NCBI GenBank assembly: GCA_013297825.1
Contig: JAAFIN010000015.1
Location: forward strand, 1-37,576
Reading direction: 5' to 3'
Source of the DNA: Cytophagales bacterium
GTDB lineage: Bacteria; Bacteroidota; Bacteroidia; Cytophagales; Microscillaceae
DNA length: 37,576 bases
Shown: one piece after another, positions 1 through 8,718 of the stretch
Numbering within the stretch: the stretch's first letter is position 1
Layout of the letters: every line of letters starts with the position of its first letter
The notes under the pieces: model-generated
What the model saw: only the letters and a program-made list of their open reading frames with translations
Databases searched by the model: none
Told to the model about the DNA's origin: nothing
Made by a program: the position numbers and the translations under genes

Positions 1-78
1 ATCTATAATAAATCAATAGCATTGGGTTTTATACCAAACGCATTTAATAAGTAAAGCATTTATTTTAATAATTAAGAT

Positions 79-415
79 ATAAAATTTACTAAATAAATAC
101 TTTACTTTAATATTTAATCTAAATATTTTACTAAATAGTAATTTTAATTTAATATTTAATCTAAATATTTTACTAAATAGTAATTTTAATTTAATATTTA
201 ATCTAAATATTTTACTAAATAGTAATTTTAATTTAATATTTAACCTAAATATTTTACTAATTAAAGATTTTAATATTTAACCTAAATATTTTACTAAATA
301 GTAATTTTAATTTAATATTTAATCTAAATATTTTACTAAATAATAATTTTAATTTAATATTTAACCTAAATATTTTACTAATTAAAGATTTTAATTTAAT
401 ATTTAACCTAAAAAA
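79..415. repeat. 42-bp AT-rich tandem array (8 units)
   Basis: The core TTTTACTA recurs at 126, 168, 210, 252, 289, 331 and 373, with a degenerate copy near 84. The spacing is 42 bp except for one 37-bp step (252 to 289). Read on the minus strand each unit could encode 14 residues containing FSKIFRLNIK, but the 37-bp unit breaks the frame and there is no gene-like context, so I treat it as non-coding. A related array in the opposite orientation lies at 12890-13215. The rest of 1-603 before the palindromes is plain AT-rich DNA without a gene. Confidence 0.9.
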
Positions 416-429
416 TACAAAAAAACTAT

Positions 430-500
430 TGTCATTCCGTAGGAATCTGGCTGTTCTCTTGTACAGAATAGCCAAACAGTCAGATTGTTACGCAATGACA
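430..500. repeat. Imperfect inverted repeat starting TGTCATTC
   Basis: Two 26-bp arms (430-455 and 475-500) are inverted copies with about five mismatches and flank a 19-bp spacer. The left arm reads TGTCATTCCGTAGGAATCTG and ends in GGCTGTT. A half-copy, TGTCATTCTGAAAGAATCTG followed by GCTGTT, lies at 2811-2836. Palindromic elements of this kind are dispersed in Bacteroidota genomes. No transposase is present here. Confidence 0.75.
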
Positions 501-531
501 CCCAAATTATCAACAAATAAGTAACCATTAA

Positions 532-564
532 AACTCTTGGAGGGTTTAAAACCCTCCAAGAGTT
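532..564. repeat. 33-bp near-perfect palindrome, copy 1
   Basis: Two 16-nt arms (AACTCTTGGAGGGTTT and its complement) surround one central A. It would form a long hairpin in RNA or single-stranded DNA. A sister copy at 36111-36143 differs at one arm position, with the matching change in the other arm. It could act as a terminator for a gene outside the window, but has no T-run after it, so I call it a repeat. Confidence 0.85.
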
Positions 565-567
565 AAA

Positions 568-600
568 AATTCATAATTCATAATTTATAATTCATAATTA
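568..600 (+). repeat. Heptanucleotide repeat (AATTCAT)n before the WD40 gene
   Basis: About four and a half units of AATTCAT/AATTTAT end three bases before the ATG at 604. The same 7-bp family (AATTCCT/AATTCAT) recurs at 2853-2891 and 20633-20658. Confidence 0.8.
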
Positions 601-603
601 ATT

Positions 604-2757
604 ATGTCATCTTTTTTAGAACTTTGGCAACAAAATGCCCCAAAAGAAGATTTTAAACCTTTTGGATTATTTCCCAAACAAAACTTTGAACTTCCACATC
701 AAATATTAGTAGATGAGATAGAAGTACACGACGACTTTGTGGGTGGTTTGGTGGTCAATCACAAACATTTTTTTACATCTTCAGAAGATGCTACTTTCAA
801 AGTTTGGGACAAAGAAACCCTACATTTGATACAAGAAATAGAAACTTGCCCTACCAACCAAATTAAAATATCGCCTTGTGGTTTGTATGTTGCAACCGCA
901 GATGATGATTGCCAAGTAAAAGTTTATCATTACAACATTGAAAACGAAGAAGAACCTTTAAAACTCCACAAAACCCTCACAGGACACGATGATTATGTAA
1001 GTAGATTGGCTTTTACTGAAAATCTACTCATTTCAGGCTCAAAAGATGGCTTGGTAAAAGTTTGGAATTATGAAAAAGGCAAACTTCTAAAAGATTTAGA
1101 AGGACACGAGGAGTGGGTGTATGCCTTAGGCGTAAGCCCTGACCACAAAAAACTGCTAAGTGGAGCATTAAACAGCACCCTCAAATATTGGAATTTAGAA
1201 GATTATTCTTTGATAAATGACATTTTGGAAGGAAGTAGTTTGCATTATGTAATGGGAATGACTATTGGAGGAGGCAATCATTCAGGCAAAGGCAACAAAA
1301 ATGCAGTACACGAAATCGCTTGGATAGATGAAAACCACGTTATCACAATGGCAAATGACATTGTTTTGTGGAATGTAAATACTTGGGAAATTATTTGGCA
1401 AGTGGATAGTGGCAATAAATACGACATAAAATCAAGCATTTTTATTCCAAAATATAACCTCCTCGTAACTGCTTGTGAGGTGATAGAAGGTTGGGACGTG
1501 AAAACAGGAAAACAAATATTTTTGGAAGTTGGACACGGTGGAAGTGATATTTATAGTTGTGCTTACAATGAAAATCTTTATACCGCAGACGAAAATGGAA
1601 CGCTCAAAATATGGAATATAGAAGCTCTTATGGCTTCTGGTATCAAAAGAGAACATTCTGATAGCGTTGGCGAATTGTATTATCACCAAGAACAAAAAAC
1701 TTTGCTTTCTTCTGCGTATGATGATACGATTTTGGTGTGGAACGAAGAAATGACTGCCATAGAAAAATTAAGAAAAAAAGATGGAAGTCAAGCCAATTTT
1801 TTAGCAACAGTTCCAAAAAAACCGCATTTGAGCGTGTGGGGTTGGCAAGGACAGGTAATAGTTTTTGATGCAAAAAAGAAAAAAATTACCAAAAAAATTG
1901 CCATAAAAAATGAATTGGTACAATATGAAAAAGGTGTTTTTATCAATGATGATGAAATTCTTTGTATGACACTTTGTTATCTTTCAAGAATTATCAACAT
2001 CAAAACAAAAGAAATGACAATGCTTGAAATTCCTGCACCTTTCAATAAATCTATTCAACACACAGAAAACCAAATTTTAGCAAAAACATATCCTACCAAA
2101 CATCTTGATAGAAAAGACGAACTTCCAAAAAAATACAAATGGAAAAACCTTTTATCAAAAGAAGATACCAAAAAACACAAACAGAAAGAAAGTCCTGTTT
2201 ATTTGTTCAACCTCAAAAACCTTGAAATTGAAAAAACTTTTGAAGTACCAAAACATCTTAAATTTAAAGAAAATGATACAAAATATGCAATGGAAACGCT
2301 GCATTTAAGGGATAATTTGTATTTTTTCTTTTATTCTGACCTTGATTACACCGTAATTTTGTGGGATATAGAAAATCAAAAAGCACTGCACGAATTTAAA
2401 AATGGTGAAAAAGAAAATACTGCTATTTTATACAGGTTTATTCATCAAAAATGTCTTTATCAAGTGGATAAAACAGGGAATTTGAGATGTTTTGATGCAG
2501 AAAATTACACCAAAAAAGAAGAAGTTTTTTTACAAGACAATCTTTTTGGCGTTTCTATCAATTTTTTTGAAGAAAAAAAAATATTATTTTTTGCAAATCA
2601 ACAAGGCGAATTTTGGGGAATGAATATTGATACAAAAGAAATAATACTAAAAGGCAACATAAAAATAAAAATCAGATGTGCATTATTAAAAAATAACCAA
2701 CTTTTTGTAGGCACTGAAAACGGAAAAGTATTTGCTTTTGAATTGTTTAAGGTTTAA
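604..2757 (+). CDS. WD40 repeat (beta-propeller) protein
   Basis: A 717-residue protein without a signal peptide, so probably cytoplasmic. WD40 blades are clear in the N-terminal half: a GHDDYVSRLAF...SGSKDGLVKVWN blade at about residues 126-155, followed by GHEEWVYALGVSPD...STLKYWN. Further blades continue to about residue 380 with endings such as DENGTLKIWN and DDTILVWN. The C-terminal half (about 380-717) is more degenerate (VILWDIENQK, GTENGKVFAF) but could form a second propeller. WD40 propellers are protein-interaction scaffolds; no catalytic domain is visible, so the specific role is unknown. The ATG at 604 lies directly behind a heptanucleotide repeat. The final codons and stop (FKV*) fall in a GTTTAAGG-type repeat tract. 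The next gene is 188 bp away across repeats, so an operon is doubtful. Confidence 0.9.
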   Translation: MSSFLELWQQNAPKEDFKPFGLFPKQNFELPHQILVDEIEVHDDFVGGLVVNHKHFFTSSEDATFKVWDKETLHLIQEIETCPTNQIKISPCGLYVATADDDCQVKVYHYNIENEEEPLKLHKTLTGHDDYVSRLAFTENLLISGSKDGLVKVWNYEKGKLLKDLEGHEEWVYALGVSPDHKKLLSGALNSTLKYWNLEDYSLINDILEGSSLHYVMGMTIGGGNHSGKGNKNAVHEIAWIDENHVITMANDIVLWNVNTWEIIWQVDSGNKYDIKSSIFIPKYNLLVTACEVIEGWDVKTGKQIFLEVGHGGSDIYSCAYNENLYTADENGTLKIWNIEALMASGIKREHSDSVGELYYHQEQKTLLSSAYDDTILVWNEEMTAIEKLRKKDGSQANFLATVPKKPHLSVWGWQGQVIVFDAKKKKITKKIAIKNELVQYEKGVFINDDEILCMTLCYLSRIINIKTKEMTMLEIPAPFNKSIQHTENQILAKTYPTKHLDRKDELPKKYKWKNLLSKEDTKKHKQKESPVYLFNLKNLEIEKTFEVPKHLKFKENDTKYAMETLHLRDNLYFFFYSDLDYTVILWDIENQKALHEFKNGEKENTAILYRFIHQKCLYQVDKTGNLRCFDAENYTKKEEVFLQDNLFGVSINFFEEKKILFFANQQGEFWGMNIDTKEIILKGNIKIKIRCALLKNNQLFVGTENGKVFAFELFKV

Positions 2758-2941
2758 GGTTCAAAGTTTAAGGTTTAAAAAGTTCAAGGTTCAAAAAAGT
2801 GAAAAAAACGTGTCATTCTGAAAGAATCTGGCTGTTTTGTATTTGGCTGTTCAATTTCTAATTTCTAATTCCTAATTCCTAATTCATAATTAAAAAAGGC
2901 TGTTCCATTCACCATTTACCATTCAACATTCACCATTAAAA
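2746..2941. repeat. Composite repeat spacer between the WD40 and hlyD-like genes
   Basis: In order: a GTTTAAGGTTCAAAG-type heptad tract (2746-2798) that includes the WD40 stop codon; a half-copy of the TGTCATTC element (2811-2836); a second TTGGCTGTT; an (AATTCCT)n tract (2853-2891); and the leader GGCTGTTCC followed by ATTCACC/ATTTACC/ATTCAAC units (2898-2936), ending 9 bases before the ATG at 2946. Four repeat families are thus stacked in under 200 bp. Confidence 0.8.
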
Positions 2942-2945
2942 AAAT

Positions 2946-4376
2946 ATGCTTGATATATCTGCCAAACACTCCATAAAAGGAGCAGAATTAGACAAAAAAA
3001 TATATTCTCTCAAAATTATTCACAACCACAAACACGCCAAAAAATTGGCTATTTGGCTCTTAGGAATGGTTTTTGTTGGAATTGGTTGTATGTTTTTGCC
3101 TTGGCAACAAAACATAGAAGGCACAGGTGCTGTAACTGCATTTACGCCAAAAGATAGACCGCAAGAAGTCCAAACCGCTATTCCTGGACGTATACGTGAA
3201 TGGCGTGTGCAAGAAGGTCAATTTGTCAAACAAAATGATACGCTTGTGGTAATTGATGAGATAAAAGATGATTATTTTGACCCTGAACTTATCCAAAGAC
3301 TTCAAGAACAATTGGAAGCCAAAAAAGGTGGAATATCTGCCACCCAAAATAAAATATCAGCGTTGGACAATCAACGTCTTGCATTGATTTCGGGTTTGCA
3401 ATTCAAACTTAATCAACTCAAAAATAAATACGAACAAGCTACTTTTAAGCTCGTGAGTGATAAAGCAGATTTTGAAGCAGAAAAAGCAAATTATTTGTAT
3501 TATCAACGCCAATCACAAAGCTATGATTCTTTGTATTTTGCTAAACCTGTTCCGCTTATTTCGCAAACTGAATGGGAAAAAAGAAAACAAATGTTGCAAG
3601 AATCAAGTGCAAAAGTAGTTTCTAAACAAAATAAAGTATTTGTTGCAGAGCAAGAAATGCTCAATATCAAAATAGAACTCAAATCTGCAGAAGCTGAATA
3701 TCAGGACAAAATCGCAAAATCAGAATCAGATAGAAGTTCTGCACAAGGATATTTAGCTGATGCAACAGGCGAATTTTCAAAACTCAAAAACAAATATGCC
3801 AATGTGGTTGTGCGTAATAATCAACACTTTATTCTTGCACCTCAAACGGGTTATATCGTAAAAACACTCAAAGAAGGTGTTGGCGAAACTATGAAAGAAA
3901 ATGAAGCCATTTGTACGATTATTCCTGAAAAACCACAAATGGCAGTTGAGCTTTATATCAAAGCAATGGACAGACCACTTGTAAGACAAGGACGACACGT
4001 AAGGCTTGAATTTGATGGTTTTCCAGCGTTACAGGTGAGTGGTTATCCACTTGTGGCGGTTGGTACATTTGGCGGTACAGTTGCGGTGGTAGATAGAGTG
4101 GATAGCAAAGAGGGAAAATTTAGGATTTTGGTTATACCTACCAAAGAAGAACCTTGGCCTGCCCAACTTAATGTAGGTTCAGGTGTGTATGGTTGGATAA
4201 TGCTTGACAATGTAAGTGTGGGTTATGAAATTTGGCGACAACTTAATGGTTTTCCAGCGAGTCTTTACACAAGCAATGATGCAGAAGATTATGAGAAAAA
4301 GAAAGGAAAAGATGATGAAGAAAAAGAAAAGAAAAAGAAAAGTGGAAACAAAATAAAAGTAAAGGTTAAAAAATAG
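2946..4376 (+). CDS. HlyD/EmrA-type membrane fusion protein
   Basis: A 476-residue periplasmic adaptor protein, the kind that links an inner-membrane exporter to a TolC-like outer-membrane channel. One membrane segment lies at about residues 35-54 (AIWLLGMVFVGIGCMFLPW). It is followed by the first half of a split lipoyl-like domain (PGRIREWRVQEGQFVKQNDT), a long coiled-coil hairpin (about 115-285), the second lipoyl half (APQTGYIVKTLKEGVGE) and a beta-barrel region. The last ~30 residues are a Lys/Glu-rich tail, unusual for the family. No ABC transporter or TolC gene is in the window; on the downstream side a terminator follows at once, so its partners must be encoded elsewhere. The start is the first ATG after a heptad-repeat leader. 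Confidence 0.88.
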   Translation: MLDISAKHSIKGAELDKKIYSLKIIHNHKHAKKLAIWLLGMVFVGIGCMFLPWQQNIEGTGAVTAFTPKDRPQEVQTAIPGRIREWRVQEGQFVKQNDTLVVIDEIKDDYFDPELIQRLQEQLEAKKGGISATQNKISALDNQRLALISGLQFKLNQLKNKYEQATFKLVSDKADFEAEKANYLYYQRQSQSYDSLYFAKPVPLISQTEWEKRKQMLQESSAKVVSKQNKVFVAEQEMLNIKIELKSAEAEYQDKIAKSESDRSSAQGYLADATGEFSKLKNKYANVVVRNNQHFILAPQTGYIVKTLKEGVGETMKENEAICTIIPEKPQMAVELYIKAMDRPLVRQGRHVRLEFDGFPALQVSGYPLVAVGTFGGTVAVVDRVDSKEGKFRILVIPTKEEPWPAQLNVGSGVYGWIMLDNVSVGYEIWRQLNGFPASLYTSNDAEDYEKKKGKDDEEKEKKKKSGNKIKVKVKK

Positions 4377-4400
4377 TTTTTTTGTCTAAAAAAAATAAAA

Positions 4401-4440
4401 AAAATAGGATTTGTATGAAAATACAAATCCTATTTTTTTT
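4401..4440 (+). terminator. Rho-independent terminator after the HlyD-like gene
   Basis: A perfect 16-bp stem (4401-4416 with 4421-4436) has a GAAA tetraloop and is followed by a T-run. It sits 25 bp after the stop codon. The A-rich left flank means it could also work on the other strand. Confidence 0.9.
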
Positions 4441-4454
4441 GAAAAGAAAAATTG

Positions 4455-4508
4455 TAATTTTGCAAAAAATGGTCTACACCGTAGTTTACGAAGGTCTGAC
4501 CATTTTTT
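4455..4508 (+). promoter_or_regulatory. TAnnTTTG box and 11-bp hairpin before a secreted-protein gene
   Basis: TAATTTTG at 4455-4462 matches the Bacteroidota -7 consensus, but no TTTG lies at the expected -33 distance. Directly after it, AAAAAATGGTC (4464-4474) pairs perfectly with GACCATTTTTT (4498-4508) around a 23-nt loop. The hairpin would lie at the start of the transcript of the gene at 4530. It could be a leader structure or an attenuator-like site; its function is unknown. Confidence 0.4.
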
Positions 4509-4529
4509 AAAATTACATAACCCTAAAAA

Positions 4530-5207
4530 ATGCACAAAATACTCACATTGTTATTTGTATTTTTAAGCCTGAATGTTTTTGGGCAGAATGATACAATTAA
4601 ATATGAAATTATGAATAAAGAAAAAAATTACATATTATTTCTTTATCCTGATAATGCATTTCAATTTAATGATGTGAGTGGTAGTTGCAGAACTTGGTAT
4701 TCTTTTGATGGCATTTGGAAAAAAGAAAATCAAAAACTTATTTTAATTGATTCTATTGAAGTAATGGAACACGAATTAAAAATTAGTGAAAAATCCAATC
4801 ATACAGATTTTATTTTAATCAATGTAAAAAATGAAGAAAATAAACCATTAAAAGGAGTTTTTATTAGTTTTTCGCCCATAGAACCCAACAAAAAATATAA
4901 AACTAATAGAAAAGGACAAGTTGAAATTCAAAAATCAGTTTTAAAAAATATGTTTAAAAATGATGCTGATGTTGAAATGTATTATCATAACAAAAATATA
5001 CCTGCCCAAATTTTATCTTATTTCAAGTCAAATGCTGACCAAATTGACATTACAGACACCGAAAATTTAAAAACTAAAAATATTGTCAGAAAAACATTTT
5101 TCAACATAAAAAATGATGAAATTTATTTTGATACACAACAATATTCTTATAAAGTATGGAATTTTTGGATAGATAGTTGGGGTAATTTCAAACAAATTAC
5201 AAAGTAA
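4530..5207 (+). CDS. Secreted protein of unknown function
   Basis: A 225-residue protein with a short type I signal peptide (MHKILTLLFVFLSLNVFGQN; cleavage likely after FG, a common pattern in Bacteroidota). I do not recognise the mature protein. It has two apparent parts: residues ~20-90, beta-rich with a single Cys in GSCRTWYSFDGIW, and residues ~95-150, where ENKPLKGVFISFSP...YKTNRKGQVEI resembles a carboxypeptidase-regulatory-like or Ig-like beta fold. Its stop is 2 bp from the stop of the convergent DUF692 gene. Nothing shows that the two are functionally linked. Confidence 0.75.
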   Translation: MHKILTLLFVFLSLNVFGQNDTIKYEIMNKEKNYILFLYPDNAFQFNDVSGSCRTWYSFDGIWKKENQKLILIDSIEVMEHELKISEKSNHTDFILINVKNEENKPLKGVFISFSPIEPNKKYKTNRKGQVEIQKSVLKNMFKNDADVEMYYHNKNIPAQILSYFKSNADQIDITDTENLKTKNIVRKTFFNIKNDEIYFDTQQYSYKVWNFWIDSWGNFKQITK

Positions 5208-5209
5208 AA

Positions 5210-6067
5210 TTATTTACAAAAAAACTCCCTTGCTTGCGAAAGCTCTTTTTTAATCATTTCAAAAGGCGGAAAATTCTCATCTCTTTCTAAAATAAGCCCT
5301 TTTACAGGTGTATTTTTAACCACATATTCTAAAATCTCCCAAATTTCAGGGTTTGTATAATGAGCGTGTCCATCAACAAGCCAATTTTTTTCGCCAATTT
5401 TTTGCGTATAATATCCTACAAAATGACACTGTACCACATATTCAGTAGGATATTCTGCCAAATATGCTTTGTAATCAAAACCCAAATTTTGTGCATTGAT
5501 ATACAAGTTTGTTACATCTAACAAAAGCCCAACAGAAAGATTTTTATTGCTTGTTTTATTATTTTCGTTGCTTGTTTCAATGATTTTTTTAATAAATTGT
5601 GCTTCTGACATTTCGCTACCTGGCAATAGAAACGAAGTAGTAATATTTTCTAAAATCAAAGGAAACGGAATAAAATTTTGTGCAATTTCAATATTTTTAC
5701 AAAAAACATCTATTGCTTCCTGCGTGTAAGGCACAGGAGCAAGATGTCCAAGCGAAATTCCCCCTGCTTTGGTAAAACAAAGATGTTCGCTCCAATAATA
5801 TGGCTTAATATAATCTACCAATTTAGCCAATTTTTCCAAATAATATTTGTCCAAACCTTCCGCACTACCCAACGACAAATCCAAACTGTGTGGAATAAGT
5901 GTAAAATTCTCTTTTAGCAAAGCCAATTCATCTAATTTTTGGGAATTTTGGGTAAAATAATGGTCAGCAGTTATCTCCAAAAAATCAACACTTTTGGTAT
6001 TTAAAAATAATTCTGCCCTATAATTACTCCTAAAACCCATACCAACGCCCAAATGTGGAATATTCAT
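5210..6067 (-). CDS. DUF692 / MNIO-type iron oxidase, stand-alone
   Basis: A 285-residue TIM-barrel protein of the DUF692 (multinuclear non-heme iron oxidase, MNIO) family. Family hallmarks are visible: LGVGMGFRSNY at the N-terminus, DFLEITADHYF, IPHSLDLSLGSAEG, WSEHLCFTKAGG, LILENITTSF, GLLLDVTNLYINAQNLGFD, VVQCHFVGY, LVDGHAHYTN and GLILERDENFP, which together supply the His/Asp/Glu/Asn metal ligands. Characterised members oxidise cysteine or C-terminal residues of small peptides during natural-product (RiPP) or bufferin maturation, usually with a peptide precursor and a DUF2063 or RRE partner next door. None is visible here, so the substrate is unknown. Upstream lies a CTTTTAAACTTT-type heptad leader. 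Confidence 0.9.
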   Translation of the reverse strand: MNIPHLGVGMGFRSNYRAELFLNTKSVDFLEITADHYFTQNSQKLDELALLKENFTLIPHSLDLSLGSAEGLDKYYLEKLAKLVDYIKPYYWSEHLCFTKAGGISLGHLAPVPYTQEAIDVFCKNIEIAQNFIPFPLILENITTSFLLPGSEMSEAQFIKKIIETSNENNKTSNKNLSVGLLLDVTNLYINAQNLGFDYKAYLAEYPTEYVVQCHFVGYYTQKIGEKNWLVDGHAHYTNPEIWEILEYVVKNTPVKGLILERDENFPPFEMIKKELSQAREFFCK

Positions 6068-6110
6068 AAAAAAAGTTCAAAAATTCTAAAGTTTAAAAGT
6101 TTTAAACTTT
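6068..6110 (-). repeat. Heptad leader (AAACTTT/GAACTTT)n before the DUF692 gene
   Basis: Read on the minus strand, AAACTTTTAAACTTTAG...GAACTTTTTTT runs directly into the ATG at 6067. The same family in the same orientation precedes kbl and dapF. Confidence 0.7.
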
Positions 6111-6132
6111 TTGTGTTTTTTCTGTTTATTTA

Positions 6133-6163
6133 CAAAAATATAAAAAAAAATCATTTATTTTTG
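6133..6163. promoter_or_regulatory. Divergent TAnnTTTG boxes between the DUF692 and GH31 genes
   Basis: TATTTTTG occurs on the minus strand at 6133-6140 (towards the DUF692 gene) and on the plus strand at 6156-6163 (towards GH31). Each matches the Bacteroidota -7 consensus. Neither has a TTTG at the right -33 spacing, so these are weak candidates only. Confidence 0.3.
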
Positions 6164-6236
6164 AAAAAATAAATTTTTATAGCAATTCCCAATCAAAATT
6201 ATCAACATTTACCAAAAACAAGCAATTTTTACCACA

Positions 6237-8696
6237 ATGAAAAAAAATTACTTTTTTAAGTTTCCCCCTTTTTTTTACTTGTTTTCTCTTTTTTTATTAA
6301 CACTCATTTTTTTGCAAGCAAAAAATCATAAAACTTGCGCACAAGACCGTGATGAGCATAATTTTAAAACAAATGAAGGCGTTTGGCGATTAAAAGCCTA
6401 CAATAATTCGGTTTTAGAAGGCGTTTTTGTGCCTTACAAATCCGAAAAAGAAGACACTTCTTATGCAGTTATTCGCAAAAAAAATAATGAATATCAAAAA
6501 GGAGATTTTATTTATGACAAAGATATTTGGGTGCTTGGCAAAATTAAAATAGGTTATAAAAATGGGAATTTGCAATTTTTGTATAATGACAAAATTTTTT
6601 TGGAACAAAATATTTCAAAAATTGAAAAAAAAATTACCAACGACAAAGAAACTACCACTTATCGCCAAATACAGTTTAACATTTCTAATGATGAACAACT
6701 TTTTGGCACAGGTTCAAGGGCTTTTGGAAGTAACATAAATCGCAGAGGAAAACGCTTAGAACTCTACAACAAAGCACATTATGCTTACGAAGATAATGCT
6801 CCTTTGATGAATTTTAACATTCCTTTTGTGTTAAGTTCTAATAATTACGCAATTCTTTTTGACAATTCACAAAAAGGTTTCTTGGATTTGGGTGCAAGCG
6901 AAAAAAATACGCTTTCTTTTGAATGTATTGGTGGAACATTGCGTTTTTATTTGATTGTGGGCGATAATATGCAGGAAGTTGTGGAAAATTACACCGAACT
7001 TACAGGCAAACAACCGCTTTTGCCTCGTTGGGCTTTTGGGAATTTTATCTCAAGATATGGCTATCACACCGAAACCGAAACACGCCAAACCGTTGAAAAA
7101 ATGCAAAAAGCCAAATATCCTGCTGATGCCATTATTCTTGACCATTATTGGTACGGAAAAGGCGAGGTAAAAAAAAATGTTGCAATGGGTGATTTGGATT
7201 GGTTTAGACCGCAATTCCCAACAGGCGAAAAAATGATACAAGATTTTGCCAAACAAAATATTAAAACTATCCTTATTACACAGCCTTTTGTCCTTACAAA
7301 TTCCAAAAACTACGAAACTACCGCCCAAAAAGGGCTTTTATCCACAGACAAAGATGGAAAACCTTTTATCATAAAAGATATTTTTTGGTTTGGGGAAACG
7401 ACTTTATTGGATATTTTTAATGATAATTCAAGACTTTGGTTTTGGGAACAATACAAACGCCTTACTTTACAAGGCGTTGGCGGTTGGTGGGGCGATTTGG
7501 GTGAGCCAGAAGTACATCCATCAGGAATTTTTCACGGAAACAAAACCCTCAAAGCTGACGAAGTACATAATGTTTTTGGGCATTATTGGGCAAAAACCAT
7601 CGCAGAAGGCTATAAAAAGGATTTTGCAAATGTTCGCCCATTTATCCTAATGCGTGCAGGTTTTGCGGGTTCTCAACGCTTCGGAATGGTGCCTTGGTCT
7701 GGTGATGTGCACAGGGCGTGGGGCGGATTGCAGGCACAAGTGCCTATTTCGTTGAATATGGGAATGGCTGGAATGGCATATATGCACTCAGATTTAGGTG
7801 GATTTGCCAATGATAAATATGTGCCAGAATTATATATGCGTTGGTTGCAATATGGTGTTTTTCAACCCATTTTTAGACCACATTCGCAGGAAAGCGTACC
7901 TTCCGAGCCTGTTTTCCAACCTGAAAACGTCCAAAAAGTTATTAGAAAAGCCATTGAATTGCGTTATAGTATGATTGGTTATAATTATACGTTGATGTGG
8001 GAAAATCACACAAAAGGCACACCTTTAATGCGTCCTACGTTTTTTTATGCTAATAATGACACAGAAAAAACAAAAATCTTAAATAATGACCAAGCTGATA
8101 CCTATTTTTGGGGCAAAAATTTGCTAATTGCTCCTGTGGTAAAAGCAGGCGAAACCCAAAAAACAATTTATTTGCCTGATAATACCCAAACGTGGATAGA
8201 TTTTTATACCAAAAAAACCTACAAAGGCGGTCAAAATCACACTATTGATATAAAAATGGATTATATTCCTGTGTTTGTGCGTGGCGGTGCGGTGTTACCT
8301 ATGGCTTTTCCTGACAAAAAATCGTGGAAAAGTACCCAAGATTACAGCAGTACGCATTTGGTGTTAGATGTTTTTTTTGATGAAAATAAACAAAATGAAA
8401 CTTCTTATTTGTACCACGATGATGGCAATACGCCTGATGCTTACGCAAAAGGCAATTATGAGCTTTTGAAATTTACCACCAAGAAAAATGGCAATGACTG
8501 GGAAATTATTTTAGAAAGCGAAAAAGGAAAAAATACTGCTAAAAATCTTGTACGTGATTTACATTTTCATTTGTATAATCTTGGTGAAAAAAATGCAAAA
8601 TACAAGTTTTTATATAATGGAAAACTCATTTCTACCGAAAAACATATTAATTGGAATGGGGAAAAATTGGTGTTAAAAGTGGTGAAAGGGAAGTAA
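6237..8696 (+). CDS. Secreted GH31 alpha-glucosidase / alpha-transglucosylase
   Basis: An 819-residue family 31 glycoside hydrolase acting on alpha-glucans outside the cytoplasm. An N-terminal hydrophobic segment (about residues 9-28) is a signal peptide. An N-terminal beta-sandwich (LFGTGSRAFGSNINRRG) is followed by the catalytic barrel. The nucleophile is D420 in WWGDLGEPE and the acid/base is D490 in PWSGDVHRAW, after the family signature RAGFAGSQRFG. C-terminal beta domains include FVRGGAVLPM. The WGDLGEPE nucleophile motif, rather than the common WTDMNEP, and the 70-residue gap between the two Asp residues recall the oligosaccharide 4-alpha-glucosyltransferase branch (Agd31B-like), so transglucosylation is possible. 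No SusC/D or other glucan genes are adjacent. Confidence 0.92.
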   Translation: MKKNYFFKFPPFFYLFSLFLLTLIFLQAKNHKTCAQDRDEHNFKTNEGVWRLKAYNNSVLEGVFVPYKSEKEDTSYAVIRKKNNEYQKGDFIYDKDIWVLGKIKIGYKNGNLQFLYNDKIFLEQNISKIEKKITNDKETTTYRQIQFNISNDEQLFGTGSRAFGSNINRRGKRLELYNKAHYAYEDNAPLMNFNIPFVLSSNNYAILFDNSQKGFLDLGASEKNTLSFECIGGTLRFYLIVGDNMQEVVENYTELTGKQPLLPRWAFGNFISRYGYHTETETRQTVEKMQKAKYPADAIILDHYWYGKGEVKKNVAMGDLDWFRPQFPTGEKMIQDFAKQNIKTILITQPFVLTNSKNYETTAQKGLLSTDKDGKPFIIKDIFWFGETTLLDIFNDNSRLWFWEQYKRLTLQGVGGWWGDLGEPEVHPSGIFHGNKTLKADEVHNVFGHYWAKTIAEGYKKDFANVRPFILMRAGFAGSQRFGMVPWSGDVHRAWGGLQAQVPISLNMGMAGMAYMHSDLGGFANDKYVPELYMRWLQYGVFQPIFRPHSQESVPSEPVFQPENVQKVIRKAIELRYSMIGYNYTLMWENHTKGTPLMRPTFFYANNDTEKTKILNNDQADTYFWGKNLLIAPVVKAGETQKTIYLPDNTQTWIDFYTKKTYKGGQNHTIDIKMDYIPVFVRGGAVLPMAFPDKKSWKSTQDYSSTHLVLDVFFDENKQNETSYLYHDDGNTPDAYAKGNYELLKFTTKKNGNDWEIILESEKGKNTAKNLVRDLHFHLYNLGEKNAKYKFLYNGKLISTEKHINWNGEKLVLKVVKGK

Positions 8697-8718
8697 ATAA
8701 AAAATAAAACAAAATAAA

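Noticed and set aside
79-415. Possible CRISPR array
   Set aside because: The units are contiguous 42-bp copies without unique spacers, and no cas gene is present. The same applies to 12890-13215.
257-475. 72-residue minus-strand open frame made of 14-residue repeats (RLNIKLKLLFSKIF)
   Set aside because: It is the translation of the 42-bp array plus the neighbouring palindrome. A 37-bp unit breaks the phase, and the sister array has frame breaks and stops.
532-564. Palindrome as an intrinsic terminator
   Set aside because: No U-run follows the stem on either strand, and a sister copy sits inside a composite repeat away from a gene end.
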